Source: Thalassospira lucentensis
GTDB taxonomy: Bacteria > Pseudomonadota > Alphaproteobacteria > Rhodospirillales > Thalassospiraceae
Direction: 5' to 3'
NCBI RefSeq assembly: GCF_001613805.1
Contig: NZ_LPVY01000021.1
Span: 1 to 64,000, forward strand
DNA length: 64,000 bases
Part shown: positions 25,349 to 33,437 of the stretch, piece after piece
How positions within the stretch are numbered: position 1 is the stretch's first letter
How the letters are laid out: each line of letters begins with the position of its first letter
Made by a program: the position numbers and the translations under genes
The notes under the pieces: model-generated
Seen by the model: the letters and a program-made list of their open reading frames with translations, nothing else
Told to the model about the DNA's origin: nothing
The model's database searches: none

Positions 25349-26461
25349 ATGCCAATTTCTGCCCTTCGTCGCGCCCTGCTTGCCCTGCCGTTGCTTGCCC
25401 TGCCCTATGGGGTGCAGGCAGCCGAAAATCCGTCGGTCGTTGTATCGATCAAGCCGATCCACGGCATTGCCAGCGCGATCATGGCAGGCGTTGGTGAACC
25501 GGTTCTGCTGCTTGATGGTGCCTCATCACCGCATGCCTATTCGCTGCGTCCCAGCGAAGCCCGGTCGCTTCAGGAAGCTGATCTGGTGATTTATGTGTCG
25601 CACAGTCTTGAAGGGTTTCTGAAAAAACCGCTGGCAACCCTGTCGGGCGGTGCCCATCAGCTTGAACTGGCCGATGTTGAAGGCCTGACCATCCTGGCAA
25701 TGCGTGAAGGCGGCGCGTGGGAAGCCCATAGCCATGACCATGGCGGCCATGATCACGACGATCATGATCACGAAGATGAACATCATGACGAACATGATCA
25801 CGATGCCCATGATCACGATGCCCACGACCATGACCATGACGGGCATGAAGATCACGCCCATGCCGAAGAACATGACCATGACCATGATCATGAGCACGAG
25901 CACGAGCACGAAGGTGAAGAAGGTCACCATCATGATGAACACGGTATTGATGCCCATCTCTGGCTTGATCCGGCCAATGGCGCATCTATCGCAAAGGCGA
26001 TTGCCGCTGAACTGGGTGAAATTGATCCGGACCATGCAGGCACCTATCAGGACAATCTGAAAAAGTTCCTTGCAAGCCTTGATGCACTTGGGAATGATCT
26101 GGACAGTCAACTGGAACCGGTCCGCAGCAAGCCGTTTGTCGTTTTCCATGATGCCTATCAGTATCTGGAAGCGGGATTTGGCCTGAATGCGGTTGGTTCG
26201 ATTACTGTTTCACCGGAACAGAAGCCCGGAGCAAAGCGCCTGCATGAGATCGAAGACAAAATCCGGGACAGCAATGCTGTCTGTGTCTTTGCCGAACCGC
26301 AATTCCGCCCGGCGATTGTCGAAGCCGTGGTTGCCGATACCGGCGCGCATATCGGAACGCTTGATCCGCTGGGCGCGGATATTCCGGCAGGACCGGATGC
26401 CTATCAGAACATCCTGCGCCAGAATGCTGGCGCGTTGGCGGACTGCCTGTCGCAGTCCTAA
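25349..26461 (+). CDS. znuA: Zinc ABC transporter substrate-binding protein ZnuA
   Basis: High-affinity periplasmic zinc-binding protein, 370 residues. Signal peptide about 1-24. The metal ligands expected in the family are visible: His38 (KPIHGIAS), His62 within SSPHAYSLRPSE and His203 within DAHLWLDPANG. Residues 127-198 form a very long His/Asp/Glu loop (HDH, HEH and similar repeats), longer than in most ZnuA, probably for capturing metal. A Zur operator lies upstream. No znuB or znuC is present; the following genes are DUF1007 and a NicO-type transporter. Confidence 0.95.
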   Translation: MPISALRRALLALPLLALPYGVQAAENPSVVVSIKPIHGIASAIMAGVGEPVLLLDGASSPHAYSLRPSEARSLQEADLVIYVSHSLEGFLKKPLATLSGGAHQLELADVEGLTILAMREGGAWEAHSHDHGGHDHDDHDHEDEHHDEHDHDAHDHDAHDHDHDGHEDHAHAEEHDHDHDHEHEHEHEGEEGHHHDEHGIDAHLWLDPANGASIAKAIAAELGEIDPDHAGTYQDNLKKFLASLDALGNDLDSQLEPVRSKPFVVFHDAYQYLEAGFGLNAVGSITVSPEQKPGAKRLHEIEDKIRDSNAVCVFAEPQFRPAIVEAVVADTGAHIGTLDPLGADIPAGPDAYQNILRQNAGALADCLSQS

Positions 26462-27140
26462 GACGTTTGTTGCCGGTATGCTTGCATCCGCCCTTTGGGT
26501 CGGATCAGGCATGCCGGCATCGGCACATCCGCATGTCTGGATCGATGCCGATGCGCAGATGATTTTTGAAGACGACAAAATCACCGCCATCCGGCTGCAT
26601 TGGGTGTTTGATGACCTGTTCAGTCTGACGCTGATTGACCAGTTCGACAAAAATCATGATTTGCGGTTCTTTGATGAAGAAAACACCGATGTTCACGACA
26701 ATGCGTTTGCATTGCTTTCCGAAGTTTCATGGTTGACGCATCTGCGCCGGAACGAGGAGCTTGTGACCTTTGCCGGGGCAACGGACTTCAAGGCCGATAT
26801 TACCGATGACCGTCGGGTGAGTTACGATTTCACCCTGACGCTTAAAGAGCCGCTTGACCCGATAAAAGATGCCGTTGCCCTGTCGGTATATGATGCGGAA
26901 TTCTATATTGATGTTGCCTTTACCCAGGTTGATCCGATCCTGTTCAAGGGCAACCGCCATCTCAAATGCCACTATGAAATGAGCGAAGATGAAAAGAACC
27001 GCATCTATTTTGATCTGGTTTCGCCAATACGCGCCGACCTTGCCTGCCAGAACGAGGTTGCGGATGCCGGTTCTGATCATGGCCTTTCTGCTGGCGATTT
27101 CGTTTCTGCCGAGCAATCAGGCCGCAGCACAAGCCAGTAA
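26424..27140 (+). CDS. DUF1007 family periplasmic protein
   Basis: A 238-residue exported protein of the DUF1007 family, often encoded next to NicO-type metal transporters and zinc genes. The domain begins SAHPHVWIDADAQMIFEDDKI, with His residues right at the mature N-terminus that could bind metal. I chose the ATG at 26424, 38 bases inside znuA, because only this start gives a normal signal peptide: Arg/Lys-rich MLARWRTACRSPK, then the hydrophobic VAGMLASALWVGSG and ASA before the mature start. Starting at the ATG at 26478 would remove the basic part. It is followed by an overlapping NicO gene. Confidence 0.85.
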   Translation: MLARWRTACRSPKTFVAGMLASALWVGSGMPASAHPHVWIDADAQMIFEDDKITAIRLHWVFDDLFSLTLIDQFDKNHDLRFFDEENTDVHDNAFALLSEVSWLTHLRRNEELVTFAGATDFKADITDDRRVSYDFTLTLKEPLDPIKDAVALSVYDAEFYIDVAFTQVDPILFKGNRHLKCHYEMSEDEKNRIYFDLVSPIRADLACQNEVADAGSDHGLSAGDFVSAEQSGRSTSQ

Positions 27141-28068
27141 CCTTCTGGGTCGCGGCACAAGCAGCGAACAGGCCCCGAATACTCCCGATCAGACGACACA
27201 AAATGACGGCGAGAGCCTGATCAGCCTGCCGGGATGGCTATCGGATATTGTCGGTCAGGTGGTGGTGATCCAGACACAGCTTAACCGGCAGATGACAGCA
27301 ACATTGCGCAGTGCCAAAACTGGCGATGCGTGGTGGCCGGGCCTGACCATTATCGCGCTTTCATTCGCCTATGGCGTGTTTCATGCGGCGGGCCCCGGCC
27401 ATGGCAAGATGGTCACAACCACCTATTTCCTGTCGCGTGATGCCGGATGGAAACAGGGTGTTGCCATGGGCAGCCTGATTGCCGGCATTCAGGCAGTAAC
27501 GGCCATCGTTCTTGTCGGGTCGCTGACCCTGATCCTTAATCTTGGCCCGGCGGCGATTACGCAGAACGGACTGGTTCTGGAAGCCGTGTCCTATGCCCTG
27601 ATTGCCGGGTTGGGCGGATTGATGTGTATCCGTATTTTGCAGGGACGCGATGATTGTTGCGATCACGGCGGGCATGACCATCACCACCATTCACATGATC
27701 ACTCACATCATCATGACCATGATCACGCCATCACCAAGTCCCGCTGGCAGATGATTGCGGGCGGGATTGTGGTCGGCCTGCGTCCCTGTACCGGGTCGAT
27801 ACTGGTGTTGCTGTTTACGCTGGCAAATGGATTGTTCCTGATCGGGATTGCCTCGGCCTTTGCCATGGCGGCCGGTGTGGCGCTGACCATCAGCCTGATC
27901 GGGCTGGCGGCCATCGGCATTCGGACCGGCACCCAGCATCTTTTCAGTGTTTCGGAAAGCACATCGGGCTTGCTTCGCCGCGGGGTTGGCTTGGCGGGGG
28001 CCGCGTTGATTACCCTGTTTGGCCTGTTGTTATTGCTGTCTGCGGCCCGGCAGCTTGGCTGGATCTAA
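27064..28068 (+). CDS. NicO-family metal transporter (nickel/cobalt or zinc)
   Basis: A 334-residue integral membrane protein of the NicO/RcnA-like family. After a signal-like N-terminus and a polar linker, the first membrane block carries the family motif FHAAGPGHGKM (His107, His113), then GVAMGSLIAGIQAVTAI. A cytoplasmic His-rich loop at about 200-221 (HDHHHHSHDHSHHH) precedes the second block with GLRPCTGSI. GAGG lies before the ATG at 27064, which is 77 bases inside the DUF1007 gene. Under a Zur box, a role in zinc handling is likelier than nickel, but direction of transport is not decidable here. Confidence 0.85.
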   Translation: MPVLIMAFLLAISFLPSNQAAAQASNLLGRGTSSEQAPNTPDQTTQNDGESLISLPGWLSDIVGQVVVIQTQLNRQMTATLRSAKTGDAWWPGLTIIALSFAYGVFHAAGPGHGKMVTTTYFLSRDAGWKQGVAMGSLIAGIQAVTAIVLVGSLTLILNLGPAAITQNGLVLEAVSYALIAGLGGLMCIRILQGRDDCCDHGGHDHHHHSHDHSHHHDHDHAITKSRWQMIAGGIVVGLRPCTGSILVLLFTLANGLFLIGIASAFAMAAGVALTISLIGLAAIGIRTGTQHLFSVSESTSGLLRRGVGLAGAALITLFGLLLLLSAARQLGWI

Positions 28069-28073
28069 AAGAT

Positions 28074-28104
28074 AACGGCCCGCAAGATTGCCTGCGGGCC
28101 GTTT
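28074..28104. terminator. Terminator after the znuA operon
   Basis: Perfect 11-bp stem AACGGCCCGCA/TGCGGGCCGTT with an 8-base loop, followed by TAATTT; lies between convergent genes. Confidence 0.8.
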
Positions 28105-28124
28105 AATTTAAAGGACCACCCCGG

Positions 28125-28559
28125 TTATTCGGCGGTCACGATTTTCATCACCAGTTTGCCATCCGGCTTGATCGGGCCGTCTTCCTTGGCACCCAGCGTA
28201 TATTCGAAATAGCCGGTTTTCATACCGCCCTGTTCGGAATGGATCATCAGCATCAGCATTTCACCGGATTTGACCGGTTCCTGAAGGATGGCGGTAACGT
28301 CCATGTTCTCGCCCTTTTTCAGCGGCGCATAACCGACAACCGGGCCCGGCTTCATCGCGGAATCGGTGCGATGCACCACCAGCCAGCCATTTTCGTCAGC
28401 CATGATTTTTGATGCACTGACGGTTCCGCCCGAAACATCCTGATCCATCGCATCGACCATCGGCCCCATGGCGTTGGCAGCCGTCGGAATGGCGGCAGTC
28501 AGGGCACCGGCCATCAGCGCCCCGCCGAGAATACCGAACATCTTTTTGGTCACCAGCAT
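28125..28559 (-). CDS. Small exported protein, DUF7282-like
   Basis: A 144-residue protein with a clear signal peptide (residues 1-30, ending AANA). The mature part (ADENGWLVVHRTD, GYAPLKKGENMDVTAIL, GEMLMLMIHSE) resembles a beta-rich domain found in exported proteins and tentatively labelled DUF7282; function unknown. AAGGAG lies before the ATG. It follows the sigma/anti-sigma pair on the same strand and might be a target of that sigma factor, which is inference from position only. Confidence 0.7.
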   Translation of the reverse strand: MLVTKKMFGILGGALMAGALTAAIPTAANAMGPMVDAMDQDVSGGTVSASKIMADENGWLVVHRTDSAMKPGPVVGYAPLKKGENMDVTAILQEPVKSGEMLMLMIHSEQGGMKTGYFEYTLGAKEDGPIKPDGKLVMKIVTAE

Positions 28560-28691
28560 TTGAAGTCTCCTTGTCTGTTGAACCGGGACAGGCTTTTGTC
28601 TGCCGTCCGCTCGTGTCGCGCTTTGTTGCGCACATCGAAGCTACGCAGACCAGACCGGCCGGGTTTCAGATCGGGAAACTTTTTTTTGAAA

Positions 28692-29408
28692 TCAGTGTTC
28701 GACCGGGATCAGACGGCCATGAATGGCAGGCCCCGTCGGACGCCCGGTTGGCGATCCGCCTTCGGGTTCCAGACTGATGCCAAAGGTCGCATTGCGCAGC
28801 AGGGCCGGATCAAATTCCCCCAGCGACCGGATTGTTGGCACGGACGCGTTTTCAAGCAGCCCAAGCGATTTTGGTGCCGGGCCCAACTGATCGGATGCGA
28901 TCCATAACTGATAGGTCTTGCCTTCGGGAAGGGTCGCGGATACCGGACGGATGATCACGGCACGGGTATCAAGATCGATGCTCATGACAAAGGCGGGCTG
29001 GGTATCGTCACGATGGAAGACGGCGACAAATTGCCGGTCCTGAACCGGGGTGGCAAAATCTGATACCAGAACGGCCACCATCAGGCTTGCCGCCAGTGCG
29101 CCGGTAGCAAATGTCCCGATCCGCCAGCGGGCGAGTTTGCGTTTAAGCAGATCGATTTCGACAATATTATCCGCCTGCACACGCGCCCCTTCTATCCGCG
29201 CACGGATACCGGGAAACAGATCGCGCGACGGTATTTCATCGCGGTAATGCGCGTTTAATGGCGACAGGCGTTTTTCCCAATCGGCAATCGCGGCCTCCAG
29301 GTCATCCTCGTGCGACCGGCGTTCATCGACAATGCGGCGCATGTCGGGATCAAGTGTTCCCAACACATATTCCGCGGCCAGCATGTCGATATCTTCCCGG
29401 TCGGTCAT
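28692..29408 (-). CDS. Anti-sigma factor, RskA-like
   Basis: A 238-residue membrane-anchored anti-sigma factor. The cytoplasmic N-terminus (MLAAEYVLGTLDPDMRRIV) matches the zinc-lacking anti-sigma domain that grips the partner sigma factor; one membrane span follows at about 103-123 (IGTFATGALAASLMVAVLV), and the periplasmic half carries the RskA motif GKTYQLWIASDQ and SLGLLENA. It overlaps the sigma gene by four bases (ATGA), as expected for stoichiometric expression. Release is probably by regulated proteolysis, as for known RskA proteins. Confidence 0.9.
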   Translation of the reverse strand: MTDREDIDMLAAEYVLGTLDPDMRRIVDERRSHEDDLEAAIADWEKRLSPLNAHYRDEIPSRDLFPGIRARIEGARVQADNIVEIDLLKRKLARWRIGTFATGALAASLMVAVLVSDFATPVQDRQFVAVFHRDDTQPAFVMSIDLDTRAVIIRPVSATLPEGKTYQLWIASDQLGPAPKSLGLLENASVPTIRSLGEFDPALLRNATFGISLEPEGGSPTGRPTGPAIHGRLIPVEH

Positions 29409-29959
29409 GATCCGAGGCATTCCCTTAATTGTTTCAGGCTGCGATGCAGCCATGTCTTGATCGTGCCGACCGGCTGGGCAAACCGTTCTGCCAGTTCGGC
29501 ACGCGAAAATCCGTCAAGATAGGCCAGCCTGACCATTGTGCGGCGATCATCATCAAGCCCGCCAAGGCAGATTTCAAGCTGGCGCAGGTCATCATTGCGT
29601 TCGGCATCATCGGCAACCGACAGATCGTCATGATCGGCCAGTTGATCGATATCGAAATCATCAACCACCGCGTCATGACGTTTGTCACGACGCAGCGCAT
29701 CAATCGCCCGGTTCCGCGCAATCGTTGCCATCCAGGTAATGATCGACGCACGGCCCGGTTCGAAATCACCGGCACGTTCCCAGACCCGCACATAGATTTC
29801 CTGCAGGATATCCTCGCTTTGGGCCCTGTTTTTCAAGATACGCAGGACAATGCCGAAAAGTTTCGCCGATGTCGCATGATAAAGATGTCCGAAGGCGTCC
29901 ATATCGCCGTCGGCCGCACGTGCCAGAAACTGTTCCAGATCCCGGGTTGATGTCCCCAT
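29405..29959 (-). CDS. ECF (extracytoplasmic function) sigma factor
   Basis: A 184-residue sigma factor of the group associated with RskA anti-sigma proteins (SigK-like). Sigma region 2 covers about residues 14-80 (FGHLYHATSAKLFGIVLRIL, then EDILQEIYVRVWERA) and region 4 about 125-175 (MVRLAYLDGFSRAELAERFA, VGTIKTWLHRSLKQLR). The start is uncertain: in-frame ATGs at 29959, 30010 and 30037 are possible; I used 29959 because GCGGATGG lies just upstream and the protein length is usual. It precedes its anti-sigma factor. Confidence 0.88.
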   Translation of the reverse strand: MGTSTRDLEQFLARAADGDMDAFGHLYHATSAKLFGIVLRILKNRAQSEDILQEIYVRVWERAGDFEPGRASIITWMATIARNRAIDALRRDKRHDAVVDDFDIDQLADHDDLSVADDAERNDDLRQLEICLGGLDDDRRTMVRLAYLDGFSRAELAERFAQPVGTIKTWLHRSLKQLRECLGS

Positions 29960-30098
29960 GCCATCCGCCAAATATCGCCGCCGCAACCCTGCGACGAACC
30001 AATGTACCATTTTCCGGGATATTTGATCCCGAGCCATCAATTCATACGTGCAGATTGGCAAGGTTGATCAGTTATCCGATCAGAAAAACCTGTATCCA

Positions 30099-30968
30099 TC
30101 AGCATTTATACTGGTCAGGGATGGCGTCGGTTGCCTTGATCAGGGCATCCATCACCATCCGTACCGCGGGCGAGCGGCGAATATCGGGATGAACGACCAG
30201 CCAGACCGGTTTGCTGAGTTCATTGGTCACGTCATCGGTGACAAGTTCCAGCCTGTCATCCTCGTCCGCCAGATAACGCGGCAGAAGGCCAAGCCCGTAT
30301 CCCGCAGCAACAAAGGCCAGCACGGTCTGGGTATCGTCGGATTTGACCCGCATCGGCAATTTGCGGTTAAGCTGATCCCATACCCAGCCCTGCTGATAGT
30401 CGCCAAAGCTATTGCGCCCGTCGGCACAAAATTCCCAATCCCTTTCCGGCACATTGGCGGTGTAACCGCGCACGGCGTAAACCGCATATCGTATATCGGT
30501 CAGCTTGCGCGCGATCAGCCCGCTTTGATCCGGGGTTGCCATACGCACCGCCACGTCGGCCTCCCGCCGTGCCAGATTGGCAATCACGCTGGAACCAAGG
30601 ATTTCATATTCCAGATCGCGCTGGTCTTTCAGAAGTTCGGCAAGGCGCGGCGCAAACAATATGCGACCTGCCACTGGTGGCACGGCAATGCGCACCACAC
30701 CGTGCGCGGTTTCATCGCCACGTGCCTGACGTTCAAAGGCAAGAACGTCTTCCTCGATCTTTGCCGCGACGGGTACAAGATTTTCACCGGCATCGGTCAG
30801 AGACCATCCCGTCCCCAGCCGATCAAACAGCCGCGCCCCGACATCCTGTTCAAGGGCCTCGATCCGTCTTGCAACGGTGGTGTGATCCTTGCCGAGCTTT
30901 CGGGCGGCACCGGAAAGCGTGCCTTCACCTGCCAGTACGACAAAATATCGCAGATCGTTCCAGTTCAT
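30099..30968 (-). CDS. LysR-family transcriptional regulator (paralogue 1)
   Basis: A 289-residue LysR regulator. N-terminal winged helix-turn-helix: MNWNDLRYFVVLAGEG, SGAARKLGKDHTTVARRIEALEQ. The effector domain follows from about 90 (AVPPVAGRILFAPRLAELL). It is strongly similar throughout to the gene at 31446-32315. Each of the two is divergent from a small DUF1127 gene. The gap upstream holds GCAAATTTGC at 30988-30997, a palindrome that could be part of its binding site. Confidence 0.92.
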   Translation of the reverse strand: MNWNDLRYFVVLAGEGTLSGAARKLGKDHTTVARRIEALEQDVGARLFDRLGTGWSLTDAGENLVPVAAKIEEDVLAFERQARGDETAHGVVRIAVPPVAGRILFAPRLAELLKDQRDLEYEILGSSVIANLARREADVAVRMATPDQSGLIARKLTDIRYAVYAVRGYTANVPERDWEFCADGRNSFGDYQQGWVWDQLNRKLPMRVKSDDTQTVLAFVAAGYGLGLLPRYLADEDDRLELVTDDVTNELSKPVWLVVHPDIRRSPAVRMVMDALIKATDAIPDQYKC

Positions 30969-31092
30969 GGTGGCTTATCCCGCTTGCGCAAATTTGCACA
31001 ATCATAGCGCATTTTATCGGAATTACATGAGATTTATGCGCATGTCATGATCACGCCATATCAAACGAGCCCCCGAACAAGGAGATTTCGAC

Positions 31093-31314
31093 ATGGCCGT
31101 CTCCCATCATATCGAATGCGATGCCAATGTCCGGTTGAACCGCCCCTCGCGCCCCACCGTCTCGCAAATTGCGACGACTGCGATTGATGTCCTGCTGGCC
31201 GCGTACAAACGCCATCAAAGCCGCGCAGCACTTCACCGGCTGTCGGATCATCAACTGTGCGATATCGGACTGGAACGCAGCGAAAGCGGTTACACCCCGC
31301 GTGACAATTATTAA
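31093..31314 (+). CDS. DUF1127 small protein (1)
   Basis: A 73-residue basic protein with the DUF1127 core near its C-terminus (YKRHQSRAALHRLSDHQLCDIGLERSE). Members are tied in other alphaproteobacteria to stress and nutrient responses and to RNA-related control, but the molecular role is open. AAGGAG lies 7 bases before the ATG. It is divergent from LysR paralogue 1, 124 bases away, and is likely to be controlled by it. Confidence 0.88.
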   Translation: MAVSHHIECDANVRLNRPSRPTVSQIATTAIDVLLAAYKRHQSRAALHRLSDHQLCDIGLERSESGYTPRDNY

Positions 31315-31398
31315 AAGATTCAAGGCGGTGCCTGATCGGGGTTCCTGACCCTTTCATTCTGGCAATCGACACGCTTTGATATGCCTCCCTCAGGCAGC

Positions 31399-31440
31399 AA
31401 AAGAGATCCCGCGCAGATACACAGCACGGGGTCTCTTTTT
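31399..31440. terminator. Bidirectional terminator between DUF1127 and the second LysR
   Basis: 16-base arms AAAAGAGATCCCGCGC and GCACGGGGTCTCTTTTT pair with one G-T and one C-A position, with flanking A- and T-runs for both strands. Confidence 0.75.
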
Positions 31441-31445
31441 GTTTT

Positions 31446-32315
31446 TCACACCTGAAATTCTGCCGAAATGCTGTCGGCGGCCTTGATCAGGGCATCCATG
31501 ACAAGCCGCACACCGGGGGAGCGGCGCATATCGGGATGCACCACCAGCCATGCGGTTTCGCGGCTTTCGCCCGCCGTATCGGCCCGGATCAGTTCAAGCC
31601 GTTCGTCCCCGTCCGCCAGATAGCGTGGCAACACCCCCACCCCGTGCCCGGCGGCGATGAACTGGCGCACGGATTCCGTATCATCGGCCCGGAAACGGCA
31701 GGGCAGTTCACGCCCCATAATATTGCGCACCCATTCCTTTTTGGCGGCCCCATAGGATGTATCCTCGTAGCCGCAAAATTCCCAATCCTGTTCAGGCACG
31801 CGCGCGCTATATCCCCGTGCGGCATAAAGGCCGACGCCAAGCTCGACCAGCTTGCGGGTGATCAGGCCGGGTTCGCGCGGGGTGACCATGCGCACCGCCA
31901 GATCGGCCTCGCGCCGGGCTAGATTGACGACATTGGACGCCCCGATAATTTCAAATTCCAGCCCCTTGTGCGCGGTCAGCAATTGCGCCAGACGCGGGGC
32001 AAACAAAACCCGCCCTGCCACCGGGGGAACCGATATGCGCACCACACCGTGGGCGGCTTCGTCGCCTTTGGCCTGCCTTTCAAAGCCAAGCGCCTCGGCC
32101 TCGACCCGTTCGGCCACCGGCACAAGGTTCTGCCCGGCGATGGTCAATTGCCAGCCGCGCGGGAGACGGTCAAACAGCTTGGTTCCCACCGCGTCTTCAA
32201 GCGCCTCGATCCGGCGGGCGACGGTGGTGTGTTCCTTGCGCAGCCGTCGGGCAGCCCCCGAAAGGCTGCCTTCCTCGGCAAGGATCAGGAAATAGCGCAG
32301 GTCGTTCCAGTTCAT
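31446..32315 (-). CDS. LysR-family transcriptional regulator (paralogue 2)
   Basis: Close paralogue of the regulator at 30099-30968, 289 residues. DNA-binding part MNWNDLRYFLILAEEG and SGAARRLRKEHTTVARRIEALED; effector domain SVPPVAGRVLFAPRLAQLL. I used the ATG at 32315, matching the other paralogue; an ATG two codons upstream (32321) is possible. Divergent from a second DUF1127 gene, with an AT-rich gap that holds TTTTGCACATTAAATCTGCG, loosely like the gap in front of paralogue 1. Confidence 0.92.
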   Translation of the reverse strand: MNWNDLRYFLILAEEGSLSGAARRLRKEHTTVARRIEALEDAVGTKLFDRLPRGWQLTIAGQNLVPVAERVEAEALGFERQAKGDEAAHGVVRISVPPVAGRVLFAPRLAQLLTAHKGLEFEIIGASNVVNLARREADLAVRMVTPREPGLITRKLVELGVGLYAARGYSARVPEQDWEFCGYEDTSYGAAKKEWVRNIMGRELPCRFRADDTESVRQFIAAGHGVGVLPRYLADGDERLELIRADTAGESRETAWLVVHPDMRRSPGVRLVMDALIKAADSISAEFQV

Positions 32316-32465
32316 GTGCATGACCAGTTCATATGATCGGGGATCATCAGTTCCGTTTATTTTTGCACATTAAATCTGCGAAACAACCAAATTCCCGTTT
32401 TATTTTGCATATGAGAGGATCAGTTCATCGACGGAATACGGTTTTTTGGAAACCAGGAGGACACC

Positions 32466-32699
32466 ATGACCTATCGGCCCCCGACCAAAGCACAGGACTT
32501 CGACATCCGTACCGACCCGATCGCCAACCGCGTGCCGTTTGGCCGTCTGATCGACAAGATCACCAACTATTCGGCCGACGCCCGCAAACGCAAGAACGAA
32601 CGCGAAGTGATGGCGCATCTTAGCGACGATCAGCTTCGCGATGTCGGACTGCAACGCACATTTGATGGCAACCAATGGCGCGTTACGCGCATTGTCTGA
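32466..32699 (+). CDS. DUF1127 small protein (2)
   Basis: A 77-residue protein with the DUF1127 core at its C-terminus (REVMAHLSDDQLRDVGLQRT) and an N-terminal charged half. CAGGAGGACACC before the ATG is a strong ribosome-binding site, which suggests high translation. Divergent from LysR paralogue 2, mirroring the pair at 30099-31314. Confidence 0.88.
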   Translation: MTYRPPTKAQDFDIRTDPIANRVPFGRLIDKITNYSADARKRKNEREVMAHLSDDQLRDVGLQRTFDGNQWRVTRIV

Positions 32700-32723
32700 T
32701 GAAGATCCCCCGCCCCACCAATG

Positions 32724-32753
32724 AAAAAGGAGCCCGTAACGGGCTCCTTTTTT
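32724..32753. terminator. Bidirectional terminator between DUF1127 and eda
   Basis: Perfect stem AAAAAGGAGCCCG/CGGGCTCCTTTTT with loop TAA, flanked by A- and T-runs; it ends both the DUF1127 gene and the glycolytic operon. Confidence 0.9.
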
Positions 32754-32774
32754 GCAGTCGTCTATCAGGGGCAA

Positions 32775-33416
32775 TCAGCCGCGCAGTTCGGCAACCTTGT
32801 CGGAGGCTTCCTGTGCAAGGCGGGTGATGGTTGCCCAGTCACCGGCCTTGACCGCATCCTTGGGTGCCACCCATGAACCACCGACGGTAATGATGTTTGG
32901 CAGGGCCAGATAGTCGCCAAGATTTGCCAGCGACACACCACCCGTCGGGCAGAATTTGACCTGCGGCAGCGGCCCGGACAGGGCTTTGAGCATCGAAACA
33001 CCGCCCTGCTGTTCGGCGGGGAAGAATTTCAACATGTCGTAACCATGTTCAAGCAGATACATGATCTCTGACGGGGTTCCGGCCCCCGGAAGCAACGGCA
33101 CGCCGGTATCCTTGGCCGCCTTCAGAAGGCTTTTGGTATGGCCGGGCGACACGGCAAAGGCACAGCCGATTTTTGCCATGCGTTCCATCTGCTTGGCATT
33201 GATCACGGTGCCCGCACCGGTAATGGCATCTGGCACTTCGGCGATGATGCGTTTGATGCTTTCTTCGGCTGCGGCACTGCGCAGGGTGATTTCAAGCACC
33301 GGCAAGCCACCGGCCACCAGCGCCTTTGCAAGCGGAACGGCATCATTGGCGTCTTCGATCACCAGAACCGGTACGACCGGGGCCTTGGACAGAATTTCGC
33401 GTGACGAAAGGCTCAT
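32775..33416 (-). CDS. eda: 2-keto-3-deoxy-6-phosphogluconate aldolase
   Basis: Class I aldolase that cleaves KDPG to pyruvate and glyceraldehyde 3-phosphate, last step of the Entner-Doudoroff pathway. A 213-residue TIM barrel with the catalytic Glu42 (LEITLR) and the Schiff-base Lys130 ([10 protein letters not shown]), plus the phosphate loop GGVS. GGAGGATACCC precedes the ATG. Final gene of zwf-pgl-edd-glk-eda. Confidence 0.97.
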   Translation of the reverse strand: MSLSSREILSKAPVVPVLVIEDANDAVPLAKALVAGGLPVLEITLRSAAAEESIKRIIAEVPDAITGAGTVINAKQMERMAKIGCAFAVSPGHTKSLLKAAKDTGVPLLPGAGTPSEIMYLLEHGYDMLKFFPAEQQGGVSMLKALSGPLPQVKFCPTGGVSLANLGDYLALPNIITVGGSWVAPKDAVKAGDWATITRLAQEASDKVAELRG

Positions 33417-33437
33417 TGGGTATCCTCCAGTTTTCGG

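Noticed and set aside
25703-25960. Tandem DNA repeat or CRISPR-like array in znuA
   Set aside because: The repeated CATGA/CACGA units are codons of a His/Asp-rich loop, irregular in spacing, with no spacers.
25526-26149. Met/Val-rich open frame opposite the ZnuA His-rich loop
   Set aside because: The hydrophobic repeats are simply the reverse complement of His/Asp codons.
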